Positions 1-7,100 of a stretch of DNA of 17,151 bases are shown in pieces. Position numbers and translations under genes: made by a program. The notes beneath the pieces are model-generated. The model did no database searches. It was not told where the DNA came from and saw only the letters and a program-made list of their open reading frames with translations. Source of the stretch: Sandaracinaceae bacterium (GTDB lineage Bacteria; Myxococcota_A; Polyangia; Polyangiales; Houyiibacteriaceae); the NCBI GenBank assembly GCA_012514415.1, contig JAAZAH010000176.1, forward strand, positions 1-17,151, given 5' to 3'. Position 1 is the stretch's first letter. Every line of letters starts with the position of its first letter.

Positions 1-675
1 AAAGCTCCCGACAATCTCCCCCTCGCCAGCGATGAGGTGAATCGTCGGATCCCTCTCACGACGATCGACGATCACCCCATAGAACGTACCCGATGGATCG
101 AAACGCGCGGGGAGGATCTGCCCTTCGTGCGCGATCGAGCCGTTATCCCAGAGCGCGACACTATTCGGCCACATTCCCACTGTGCCCTCGCGGGGCATCT
201 CTTCCGGGCCGACGCCGAACGCCGCACCGCCAATGTCGACGAGCCGCTCGAACTCGGCGTAGAACACGCCCTCGCCTGCGCCGATTCCGACCGCACTTCC
301 GCAGGCCTCGGATGCGATGGCCGTACGCTCCATCTGAACGCGAATCTCGTCGATATAAACGCGCTCACCACATCGCGATTCATCGAAGCCGTACCAACCC
401 GAGTCGTCGTTCGGGTCACCGTTGGGATCGTCCGGAGATGGCTCTTCTTCGGGCTCGGAACCACGCCCACCCGCCTGGTTTCCATTGGGCGGCTCATCCA
501 TCTCCGCATCCGTTACCGGCGGCTTCTCCTCCGGCCCTGTGGGCGTCTCCATCCGGCTCGGCGCATCGCTCAACGCACCACCATCCCCTCCACCGTCACC
601 TGAGCCTCCCTGCTCGATCGCTTCACAGGCCGTCGCCAAAACGCAGATCCAGAACGCATAAAGAATGGAGCGCAT
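1..675 (-). CDS. Secreted lipoprotein with acidic Pro/Gly-rich linker, C-terminus cut by window edge
   Basis: The frame is open from an ATG at 673-675 to base 1, giving 225 residues without a stop, so the C-terminus lies outside the window. The N-terminus has one Arg, a hydrophobic stretch (residues 4-16) and Cys17 preceded by L-A-T-A, which fits a lipoprotein signal peptide cleaved before Cys17. Residues 23-93 form a low-complexity linker rich in Gly, Pro, Asp and Glu, typical of a tether between a lipid anchor and a folded domain. From about residue 94 the sequence becomes ordinary and probably beta-rich. It has two cysteines (102 and 125) that could form a disulfide. I do not recognise the domain. 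A G-rich run just before the ATG is only a weak ribosome site. The gene is divergent from thiS and shares the 676-812 intergenic region with it. Lipoprotein status is fairly secure; the function is unknown. Confidence 0.8.
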   Translation of the reverse strand, partial: MRSILYAFWICVLATACEAIEQGGSGDGGGDGGALSDAPSRMETPTGPEEKPPVTDAEMDEPPNGNQAGGRGSEPEEEPSPDDPNGDPNDDSGWYGFDESRCGERVYIDEIRVQMERTAIASEACGSAVGIGAGEGVFYAEFERLVDIGGAAFGVGPEEMPREGTVGMWPNSVALWDNGSIAHEGQILPARFDPSGTFYGVIVDRRERDPTIHLIAGEGEIVGSF

Positions 676-755
676 CACCCCCGATATACGGGTCACGCCG
701 CCGCTTTTACCTTCACATCCTTGCGGCCATCAAGGACCCGGGGCTTCACCGGATT

Positions 756-785
756 TTGACGATACCTTGTGCGCACCTTGATGAT
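756..785 (+). promoter_or_regulatory. Candidate sigma-70-type promoter for the thi cluster
   Basis: TTGACG (756-761) is followed after 18 bases by GATGAT (780-785), a good -35 with a modest -10. This would start transcription about 20 bases before the thiS ATG. The spacer holds the palindrome GTGCGCAC (769-776), and the hexamer ACCTTG occurs twice 11 bases apart (764-769 and 775-780), so a regulator could bind here. I looked for the thiamine pyrophosphate riboswitch core in 676-812 and did not see it. Confidence 0.35.
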
Positions 786-812
786 TCTCAGGCCCGGATT
801 AAGCTGCTCTCC

Positions 813-1016
813 ATGATCCGTCTCATTGTCAACGGACAGGAACGAAGCTTCCAGAGCCCGATCGACGTCCGCGGACTACTCGACGCCCTCGGCCTTGGCG
901 ATACGCTCGTCGCCGTCGAGCGGAACCGAGAGATCGTCCCCCGAGCCGAGTACGCCTCAACCCCGCTCGAAGAAAACGACGAAATCGAGATCGTTCACTT
1001 CGTCGGCGGCGGCTGA
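813..1016 (+). CDS. thiS: ThiS sulfur-carrier protein (thiamine thiazole synthesis)
   Basis: This 67-residue protein has the ubiquitin-like ThiS form: a start of type MIRLIVNGQ, a central segment ending in VAVERN, an acidic DEIEIVHFVGGG tail, and a C-terminal Gly-Gly. In the family that terminal glycine is adenylated by ThiF and converted to a thiocarboxylate, which gives sulfur to ThiG for the thiazole ring. The ATG at 813 fits the usual ThiS length. The frame stays open far upstream, but the translation there is not protein-like. There is no clear Shine-Dalgarno sequence. It is the first gene of the plus-strand cluster, 18 bases before thiG. No thiF is present in the window, so activation must be encoded elsewhere. 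Confidence 0.95.
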   Translation: MIRLIVNGQERSFQSPIDVRGLLDALGLGDTLVAVERNREIVPRAEYASTPLEENDEIEIVHFVGGG

Positions 1017-1034
1017 AGCTGTTACATCATCTTT

Positions 1035-1823
1035 ATGAACGACGATCTTCTCCGAATCGGCGAGTTCGAATTCAAATCGCGCCTCTTTACTGGCACGGGG
1101 CTTTACCCCGACACGGCCACCATGCGAGGCGCCCTCGAAGCGAGCGCCTGCGAGATGGTGACGGTCGCGATCCGCCGCGTCGACCTCTCCGATCGAAGCA
1201 GTGAATCGATCGCCTCCACTCTCATCGAGGGCGGCTATACCATCCTCCCCAATACCGCCGGCTGCTATACCGCCGAAGAAGCCATCCGCACCGCCAAACT
1301 CGCGCGCGAACTCCTCGATACACCGCTAATTAAGCTCGAGGTGATTGGCTGCAAAAAGACCCTCTTCCCAGACATCACCGAGACTCTCAAAGCCGCCCAG
1401 ATCCTCGTCAAGGACGGGTTCACCGTGCTTCCCTATTTCACGGACGATCCGGTCGCTGCTCGAAAGCTCGAAGAGATGGGCTGCGCTGCAGTCATGCCGC
1501 TTGCGGCGCCCATCGGCAGCGGCCTCGGGATTCAAAACCCTGCGAACCTCGAGATCATCGTCGAACAAGCGAACGTCCCCGTCATCGTCGACGCCGGAGT
1601 AGGGACCGCATCGGACGCTGCGCTCGCGATGGAGCTTGGCGTCGATGCCATCTTGATGAACACCGCCATCGCACGTGCAGACGATCCGATTGGGATGGCC
1701 AAAGCAATGCGATATGCGGTAGAAGCTGGGAGGCTGGCCTACCGCTCCGGACGCGTCCCTAAGAAGCTCTACGCGACCGCCTCCAGCCCGCTTCAAGGCA
1801 TCATCGGTTCAAAGCATCAATGA
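1035..1823 (+). CDS. thiG: Thiazole synthase ThiG
   Basis: This full-length (262-residue) TIM-barrel thiazole synthase condenses deoxyxylulose phosphate, dehydroglycine and sulfur from ThiS thiocarboxylate into the thiazole phosphate precursor of thiamine. Family hallmarks run in order: SRLFTGTG near 15-22, MVTVAIRRVDL at 41-51, ILPNTAGCYTAEEA at 70-83, IKLEV around Lys100 (the Schiff-base lysine), PIGSGLGI at 159-166 and VIVDAGVGTASDAALAMELG at 183-202. Two small departures are Cys106, where the family usually has Asp (GD after KLEVI), and Ala at 157 in the PLxAPIGSG loop. Neither removes a known catalytic residue. The start lies 18 bases after the thiS stop. The stop overlaps the next gene's ATG by four bases (ATGA), which suggests coupled translation. 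The identification is firm. Confidence 0.97.
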   Translation: MNDDLLRIGEFEFKSRLFTGTGLYPDTATMRGALEASACEMVTVAIRRVDLSDRSSESIASTLIEGGYTILPNTAGCYTAEEAIRTAKLARELLDTPLIKLEVIGCKKTLFPDITETLKAAQILVKDGFTVLPYFTDDPVAARKLEEMGCAAVMPLAAPIGSGLGIQNPANLEIIVEQANVPVIVDAGVGTASDAALAMELGVDAILMNTAIARADDPIGMAKAMRYAVEAGRLAYRSGRVPKKLYATASSPLQGIIGSKHQ

Positions 1824-2182
1824 AAGCGCTCTCCTTCGTACTCGCCATTTCCCTCCTTAGCCTCGCCCCTTTTCAATGCGGATCGAAACCCAGCGACGAT
1901 CCCGATCTTGCGGTCGAAGAAAACCCCTCGCGAGCGCTCTGGACGCTCAGTGAGCGCTTTCGCAAAGAGGGCAATGAGGAGGCTCGTCGAACCACGCTCG
2001 CCGTGATCCTCGAAGAATATCCGCGCTCGCGTGAGGCGGAGCGCGCTCGCATGGTGCTCGAAGAGGGGCGCGATGTGCGCGATCCCGAGCGTTCGAGCGG
2101 CGACGAGACCTTGGTCGAAGGCGGCGCGGAGGCCCGCGCATCGGGCCAAGATGGAGACTCTACCGAATCCGCGATGGATTGA
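1820..2182 (+). CDS. Small exported, probably lipid-anchored protein with one TPR-like segment
   Basis: This 120-residue protein starts at an ATG that overlaps the thiG stop. Residues 1-19 are a basic start plus a hydrophobic core, followed by Cys20-Gly-Ser-Lys. That pattern suggests a lipoprotein, but residue -1 before the cysteine is Gln where signal peptidase II usually needs Gly, Ala or Ser. It may therefore be a divergent lipobox or a non-lipidated secreted protein. Residues about 36-78 look like one helix-turn-helix TPR of the type found in BamD/YbgF-like envelope proteins, with alanines and an EEYPRS turn. The last 35 residues are acidic, Gly/Ser-rich and probably disordered. It sits inside a thiamine cluster without obvious reason. 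Its function is unknown. Confidence 0.8.
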   Translation: MKALSFVLAISLLSLAPFQCGSKPSDDPDLAVEENPSRALWTLSERFRKEGNEEARRTTLAVILEEYPRSREAERARMVLEEGRDVRDPERSSGDETLVEGGAEARASGQDGDSTESAMD

Positions 2183-2186
2183 GCAC

Positions 2187-2804
2187 ATGAAGCGAGTCCC
2201 GCGTGTTCACCTCATCAGTGACGCGCGCGCGCCTCGGGGCCTCCTTGGCAGCCTCGAGTGCGCACTCGAGGCCGCGCTCCCCGAACCCATCGCCGTTCAC
2301 CTGCGTCATCGGGCAGACGACCGCACGCTCCTCGATCTCGGGGAACACCTCCGCCACGTCACTCAGGCGCGCGGCGCATCGCTGTTTATCAACCGACGCG
2401 TCGACCTTGCGATCGCCATCGGCGCCGATGGATTGCATCTCCCGGAAGCCGGTATGAGCGTCGCCGATGCCCGCCGCCTTTTTCCGAGTGGCGCCATCGG
2501 CATCTCCCGCCATGACACTGCGGGCGTCGTCGGGCGAAACGAAGGCGCGGATTACGCGTTCTTGAGTCCGTACGGCATCGTCCCTGGGAAAGCGCCACCG
2601 CTCGGGGAGGCTCGATTCCTCTCGATTGCCGCGCGCGCACCACTCCCCATCATCGCCCTTGGGGGTGTCGATGAGGACGCACTCCGTCAGCTCCGAGACG
2701 CACCCAATGTTCACGGTTTTGCGGTGATGCGATCGGTCCTTCACGCCGACTGTCCACGCAAGGCCCTTGAATCCCTCTATCGCGTTTTTTCCGGGACGGT
2801 GTAG
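2187..2804 (+). CDS. tenI: TenI/ThiE-family protein, probably thiazole tautomerase
   Basis: This 205-residue TIM-barrel protein belongs to the thiamine phosphate synthase superfamily: VHLISDAR at 7-14, FINRRVDLA at 67-75, GADGLHL at 79-85, GISRH at 105-109, GADYAFLSP at 120-128 and PIIALGGV at 154-161. True ThiE uses a QxRxK motif and two metal-binding aspartates (ND and GQxD). Here these read HLRHR (38-42), NR (69-70) and PEAG (86-89), so the Mg-binding residues are missing. The His in the GxSxH motif (His109) is kept, and in TenI that residue catalyses thiazole tautomerisation. Sitting just after thiSG also fits TenI, which acts directly on the ThiG product. The alternative is a divergent ThiE; the TKP-like loop has become PGKAPPLG (133-140). 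The start is the ATG at 2187, just 4 bases after the previous stop; longer starts would lie inside that gene. Confidence 0.8.
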   Translation: MKRVPRVHLISDARAPRGLLGSLECALEAALPEPIAVHLRHRADDRTLLDLGEHLRHVTQARGASLFINRRVDLAIAIGADGLHLPEAGMSVADARRLFPSGAIGISRHDTAGVVGRNEGADYAFLSPYGIVPGKAPPLGEARFLSIAARAPLPIIALGGVDEDALRQLRDAPNVHGFAVMRSVLHADCPRKALESLYRVFSGTV

Positions 2805-2819
2805 ACTCGGTACGACGCC

Positions 2820-3446
2820 ATGAGACTTCTCCGCTCCATCTTCAAATTCTTCGCCTACCTCGCTGTCTTCCTCCTCTTAATTGCGGGAGTCATGAAGATC
2901 TTCTTCGTCGACATCCTCTACGTCGGCCACAACGGCATGGCGCCCACGATGGTTCGGGGAGAGCGGGTCCTCGTCTGGCGCAACGCAGAGCCCGAGTTCG
3001 GCCGCATCATGCTTTGCACCCTCCCCTCGAACGGCCAACATGTCATCGGCCGCGTCATCGGGATGCCCGGGCGTGAGGTCGCCTCTATCCGCGGCGGCCT
3101 CACCATTGGGGGTGAGCACCCTCGGATCGATTGGAAGGGTCGCGTGAGCTTCTACGACGAAGACAGTGGGCGGACGGAGGAGCTGTCGCTCGGCGAAGAA
3201 GACCTCGGTGTCCTCGCCCACCGCATCTTCCAAAAAGATGCGAGCAGTTTTCGCATCCGTTCGAGGCAGATCGCTGAAGACCGCGTTTACCTCCTTGGCG
3301 ATAACCGCGCTCATCTCGGTCAGGACAGCCGAAGCTTTGGTGACCTCCCCATAGCCAATTGCCGGGGTTCGGTCTTCCTTCGCCTCGCCCCGACCGAGCA
3401 ATCCAAGAATCTCCTCGGACACCGCTACATCCAGGCGATCCGTTAG
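2820..3446 (+). CDS. Signal peptidase I-like membrane protein lacking both catalytic residues
   Basis: The 208-residue product has an N-terminal membrane segment (about residues 8-30) and the S26 signal peptidase I layout. The box B position reads HNGMAPTM (37-44), then GERVLVWR (47-54), VIGRVIGMPGREV (75-87) and LLGDNRAHLGQDSRSFG (158-174). In active enzymes the residue before the box B Met is the catalytic Ser, and the residue before Arg-x-(V/I)-G-x-P-G is the general-base Lys. Here they are Gly39 (codon 2934-2936) and Gly77 (codon 3048-3050). The GDNR and DSR structural boxes are intact, so the fold seems kept while the Ser-Lys dyad is gone. It is probably a non-catalytic paralogue anchored in the inner membrane with its soluble domain in the periplasm; the role is unknown. 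It starts 15 bases after the TenI-like gene, and its stop overlaps the convergent gene's stop (TTAG). Confidence 0.88.
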   Translation: MRLLRSIFKFFAYLAVFLLLIAGVMKIFFVDILYVGHNGMAPTMVRGERVLVWRNAEPEFGRIMLCTLPSNGQHVIGRVIGMPGREVASIRGGLTIGGEHPRIDWKGRVSFYDEDSGRTEELSLGEEDLGVLAHRIFQKDASSFRIRSRQIAEDRVYLLGDNRAHLGQDSRSFGDLPIANCRGSVFLRLAPTEQSKNLLGHRYIQAIR

Positions 3447-4021
3447 ACTTCGCGTTCTTCTTCGATCAGCCGGGGCGGCGTAAAGTTCGGGGGCGGGTCC
3501 TCGATGATGGCCGAGTAGAACGCCCTGATCTTGTCCATATCTTGGCGCACGTCGCCTGTCGGATGAATGAGCTCACCAAAGCCGCCACGTTTCTTCACGT
3601 AGTCGACATAGGCGGGGAGGATGGGCACTCCGGCCTGAAGAGCGATCCGATAAAAACCACTCTTCCAATAGTCACCCTTCGCGCGCGTTCCCTCGGCAGG
3701 CACCACGAGCGCGAGCTCTTCCCTCTCGCCAAACTCCGCCACCAACGCTTCGACCAAGTTCGCTCTTTTGCCGCGATTGACCGGGATCCCACCCACAGCT
3801 TTGAGCAGCCCGCCAAAGGGGAACCGAAACAGCGTGTGCTTCCCGAAGAATTTCATCGGGATGTGGAGCTTCCACGCCATCGCCAGAGTAAAAGGGAAAT
3901 CCCAGTTGGTCGTATGCGGAGCCGCGATGATCACGAGACGCTTCACCTCGTGAGGATAGTTATCGTCGACCTGCCAGCCTGCGAGCCGAAGGAATACCCG
4001 ACCGATCGTCGCCTTCAACAT
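3443..4021 (-). CDS. PlsC-type lysophospholipid/glycerolphosphate acyltransferase
   Basis: This 192-residue protein has the glycerolipid acyltransferase motifs: HTTNWD (36-41), which is the H-x4-D catalytic pair; GGIPVNR (77-83), which binds the phosphate head group; and PAEGTR (108-113). A hydrophobic stretch from 124 to 139 ends in YVDYVKK. The family transfers an acyl chain to a lysophospholipid or related alcohol at the inner membrane. The protein is short, as in the compact bacterial 1-acyl-glycerol-3-phosphate acyltransferase-like group, so the exact acceptor cannot be told. I chose ATG 4021 over the GTG at 4054 because the GTG lies only six bases from the upstream gene's terminator T-tract. 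The gene converges on the signal-peptidase-like gene with a 4-base overlap of stop codons. Confidence 0.9.
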   Translation of the reverse strand: MLKATIGRVFLRLAGWQVDDNYPHEVKRLVIIAAPHTTNWDFPFTLAMAWKLHIPMKFFGKHTLFRFPFGGLLKAVGGIPVNRGKRANLVEALVAEFGEREELALVVPAEGTRAKGDYWKSGFYRIALQAGVPILPAYVDYVKKRGGFGELIHPTGDVRQDMDKIRAFYSAIIEDPPPNFTPPRLIEEEREV

Positions 4022-4060
4022 GGCGCGGAGCCTATCACGAAAGCGAGCGCGCACCGGCCC

Positions 4061-4108
4061 AAAGAAAAGAGCGAGCCTGAGCGCCTCTTGGGGGCCGGGC
4101 TCGCTCTT
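4061..4108 (-). terminator. Intrinsic terminator of the giant TPR gene
   Basis: On the minus strand, arms at 4098-4108 and 4067-4077 are perfectly complementary over 11 bases (AAGAGCGAGCC with GGCTCGCTCTT). They enclose a 20-base loop and lead into a T-rich tail (TTCTTT at 4061-4066, directly after the TT that closes the stem). The hairpin begins 35 bases after the TPR gene stop and ends 39 bases before the acyltransferase ATG. It should separate the two transcription units. Confidence 0.75.
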
Positions 4109-4143
4109 CGTTTGCCTTCCGGATGCGGCGGCTCAGGCGCTGC

Positions 4144-7100
4144 TCAGCTCTCCCCCAGCTCGCGGAGGAAATCGACCGCCTCTTGCAGCTCGGGATCCTC
4201 AGTGCGCGCCTTTCGCGCCCAGAGCAGAGCGCGACGCGATTCACCGCGTTCGTGCGAGATCTGCGCTTGTTTGAGGAAGGCCATCGCGCGACTCATCGGA
4301 CCGTCGACCTTCGAGAGGGTGATCGCCCTCAGCGCCTCCATCGCCGTATCGTACTCGCCAAGCTCCATCGCCAGCTCGGCAAGCTCCGTGGCGGCGTGTA
4401 GATTCTGCTTGTCCGTGAGAAGCGCCTGATTGAGCCAATCCATCTCGAGGCGCCGATCGCCGCCGACGCTCGCAAGGCGCGCCATGCGATGTTGGAGCTC
4501 GCTCAACTCCGGCGAGCGGCGCTTCGGATGATTCTCAATCGCCGACTCGAGGAGCGCGCCCGCCTCGGCAAGTTGCCCCCACGCCGTCCTCGCGTCGATG
4601 AGCGCCACCACAGTGCGGTGATCCTCCGGATGGATCCCATAGGCCGCCTCGAGCGCCATCAGCGCGCGTTCGTACTCTCCTGCGCCGACGAAGAGCTCAC
4701 CGGCATGTCGATAGAGTTCAAAGCGCGTCTCGTCGTCCGGAGCGAGCGCCGCCTCCGCGAGCTCAATTTCGGCAAGTTCGAGATAAGCCCCCGAGGCCTT
4801 GTAAATCTCCTTGAGGCGCTCACGTAGCCTCGGTTCAGATGGCTGCGAAGCAAGAACACTCTCAAGGGGACCACGCGCATCGGCAGGCGTCCCGGCAGCC
4901 TCGGAAGCGTCAGCGAGGGCGAGCACCGCCTCGACCTGCGCCTCTCCCTCACTGATCTCGACGAGCCGTGCGCAAGCCCAAGCCACTCCGGCCCAGTTCT
5001 CGATCGCGGTGTCGACCTCGATGAGTCGTCTCAGGGCCTCCTCATCCGACGGCTCGATCGAGAGGTAATGGGCGAGTGCCTCACGCGACTCATCCCCTCG
5101 CTCACACTCGTTCAGCAATTCGATGAGCCGGAAGGAGAGCGCGCGGAACCGCTCTCGATCCGAGACCGAAAGAGCGGCGTCACGCCCTTCACCGAGGGCC
5201 AAGATCAGCTCCTCGACGGTGCCTTCGGAATCGAGCTCATAGGCGGCTTCGAGATCCTGAACGGCCTCATTTGAAAGCGAGAGTCCGAGGTGCACACGCG
5301 CCCTCAGCCGGTAGAGCTCGACCCTACGCTCGCTCGAGAGCTCATCCGAGGCGAGCTCACGACCAAGCACCTCACGCGCCTCATTGAGCCTCCCAGCGGC
5401 CTGGTATGCGTCGATGAGAAGATCGCTGATCGCGCCATCCCCTTCGCTCTGCTGCGCCAGCTCGAGGATGTACGGAAGCGCGTCTTCCGGGCTCCCGACC
5501 TCGTCGCGGAAGATCTCGAAGCCTGCGTAGGCGCGCTCGAGCGCTGCCTCGCGATCGCTTGAAAGAAGGCGCTTTGCATCGATGAGTAGGAACGCAGCCA
5601 TGGGGCCGCGTCGATCAAGCTCCCGATAGGTCTCCTCCAGTCTCTCGCGGAGTTCGTCATCCGAAGGATTTGCGCGGAAGCCGAGATCGAGGATGCGGAG
5701 CGCCGTTTCAGCATCGCCTTCGGCCTCGTAATGCGCGAGAAGCTCACGGGCGAGCGCGCTCGCCTCCGCGCCCTTTTGGGTTCCAAGCCGAAGCTCGAGA
5801 AGTTCGAGGCGCTCGTCCTCCTCGATATCCTCTCCAAGGAGAGCGAGGAGAGCGTCGATTAATCCGGCATCATCGCGCACCCGATCGAGCGCCCGTCGAT
5901 AAATCTCGACCGCATCATCCGGGTTCACCTTCCCGAGGAGGCTTCCGAGCTTCAGACTCGTCTCGACGATTTCATCACGCGAGTCTTGGTCGAAAGCGAT
6001 ATCGAGTTTTCGGTGAAGCAGCTCGACGAGATCCTCGTCATAGCCGAGGTCTTCATAGATCTTCGTGAGAAGCGCGCCGGCTTCGGCATGTTCAGGCTGA
6101 TCGTCGAGGGCGTCTTTCAGAACGTCGATCGCATCGTAGTGTCGCTCCTCCTTGCTGAGGAGATAGTGCGCTCGACGCACTCGAACCTCATTGCGCGCAT
6201 CAATGTCGATGAGCGCATCGAGGAGAATCGCAACCATATCCGTATGGCCGGCCTCATCGTCGAGCTCGGCGAGAACGTCGAGGAGCGGAAGGTAGATATC
6301 CCTTTCCCGTTCACCCTCGTCATAGAGCTCGCGGTAGAGCGCAGCGCTCACCTCAAGGTCGCCTCCGGGCCGGCGGGCCATCTCGGCAAGTTCGATCTGC
6401 ATGGGGATGCGAAGATCGTCGTCGACAGTCGCAAGGGCGCGACGTGACCATTCGATCGCCCCCTTCAGATCGCCGATGCCTTCATGATGGAGCGCGAGCG
6501 TCCGGTAAGCCCAGCTGGCTTGACTGCGCTCACCCGATTCCTCAGCGAACGAAGCCGCGCGATGAAGAAGTGTCTCCGCGCGTTCGTGTGCCTCGAGCAT
6601 CACGGCCTTCATCGCCGCTTCGCGGATCTCCTCGAAGTTCGCCTCGTCACGAAGCGCAACACGCTCAAGGTACTCGAGGAGGAGCGCGTCATCCCCCGAC
6701 TCGCGAGCGAGGCTACCGAAGAAAGCGAGCGTCTCTTGCCCCGCTCCCTCTACCGAGGCGAGGGTTCGGATGATCGGAAGCGCGCGTTCGAGAAGCGGCT
6801 CTGCGGCATACGCATCCTTGAGAAGCGCGAGCGTCTCCTCCTCGCTGGTATTCATCGAGAGCTCGGCGAGGCGGTAACGGTTCTCCCCCGCTTCTCGCGG
6901 CGGAAGCTCCTCCGAAAGCAATCCGCGTCGAAGCTCACGCTCCGTCTCAACGTCTCCGCGGGCACGTGCGAGAGACGCCAGGCGAAGCCGCGCCCCGACC
7001 TGATGCTCACCTTCCACGGTGAGCGCCTTTTCGGCCGCGTTCGTCGCGATGGCGAGATCGCCGAGATCCTCTTCCGCGATCTCCGCGATGAGGAGATAGA

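Noticed and set aside
37..603. Plus-strand open frame of 188 codons
   Set aside because: It is antisense to the lipoprotein gene, which has a signal peptide, linker and domain structure in the opposite frame.
93..812. Upstream extension of the thiS frame
   Set aside because: The region opposes a convincing lipoprotein gene and the intergenic DNA; the translation is Arg/Pro/Ser-rich noise, and ThiS proteins are about 65-70 residues.
676..812. TPP riboswitch before thiS
   Set aside because: I could not find the conserved CUGAGA and following core elements on the plus strand.
2160..2744. Minus-strand open frame opposite the TenI-like gene
   Set aside because: The plus strand carries conserved superfamily motifs; the minus translation does not resemble a protein family.
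4022..4054. GTG start giving an 11-residue longer acyltransferase
   Set aside because: It lies six bases from the terminator T-tract of the upstream gene and adds only basic residues; still possible.
3359..4429. Plus-strand open frame of 356 codons
   Set aside because: It runs antisense across the acyltransferase, its terminator and the end of the TPR gene; no motif is seen in its translation.
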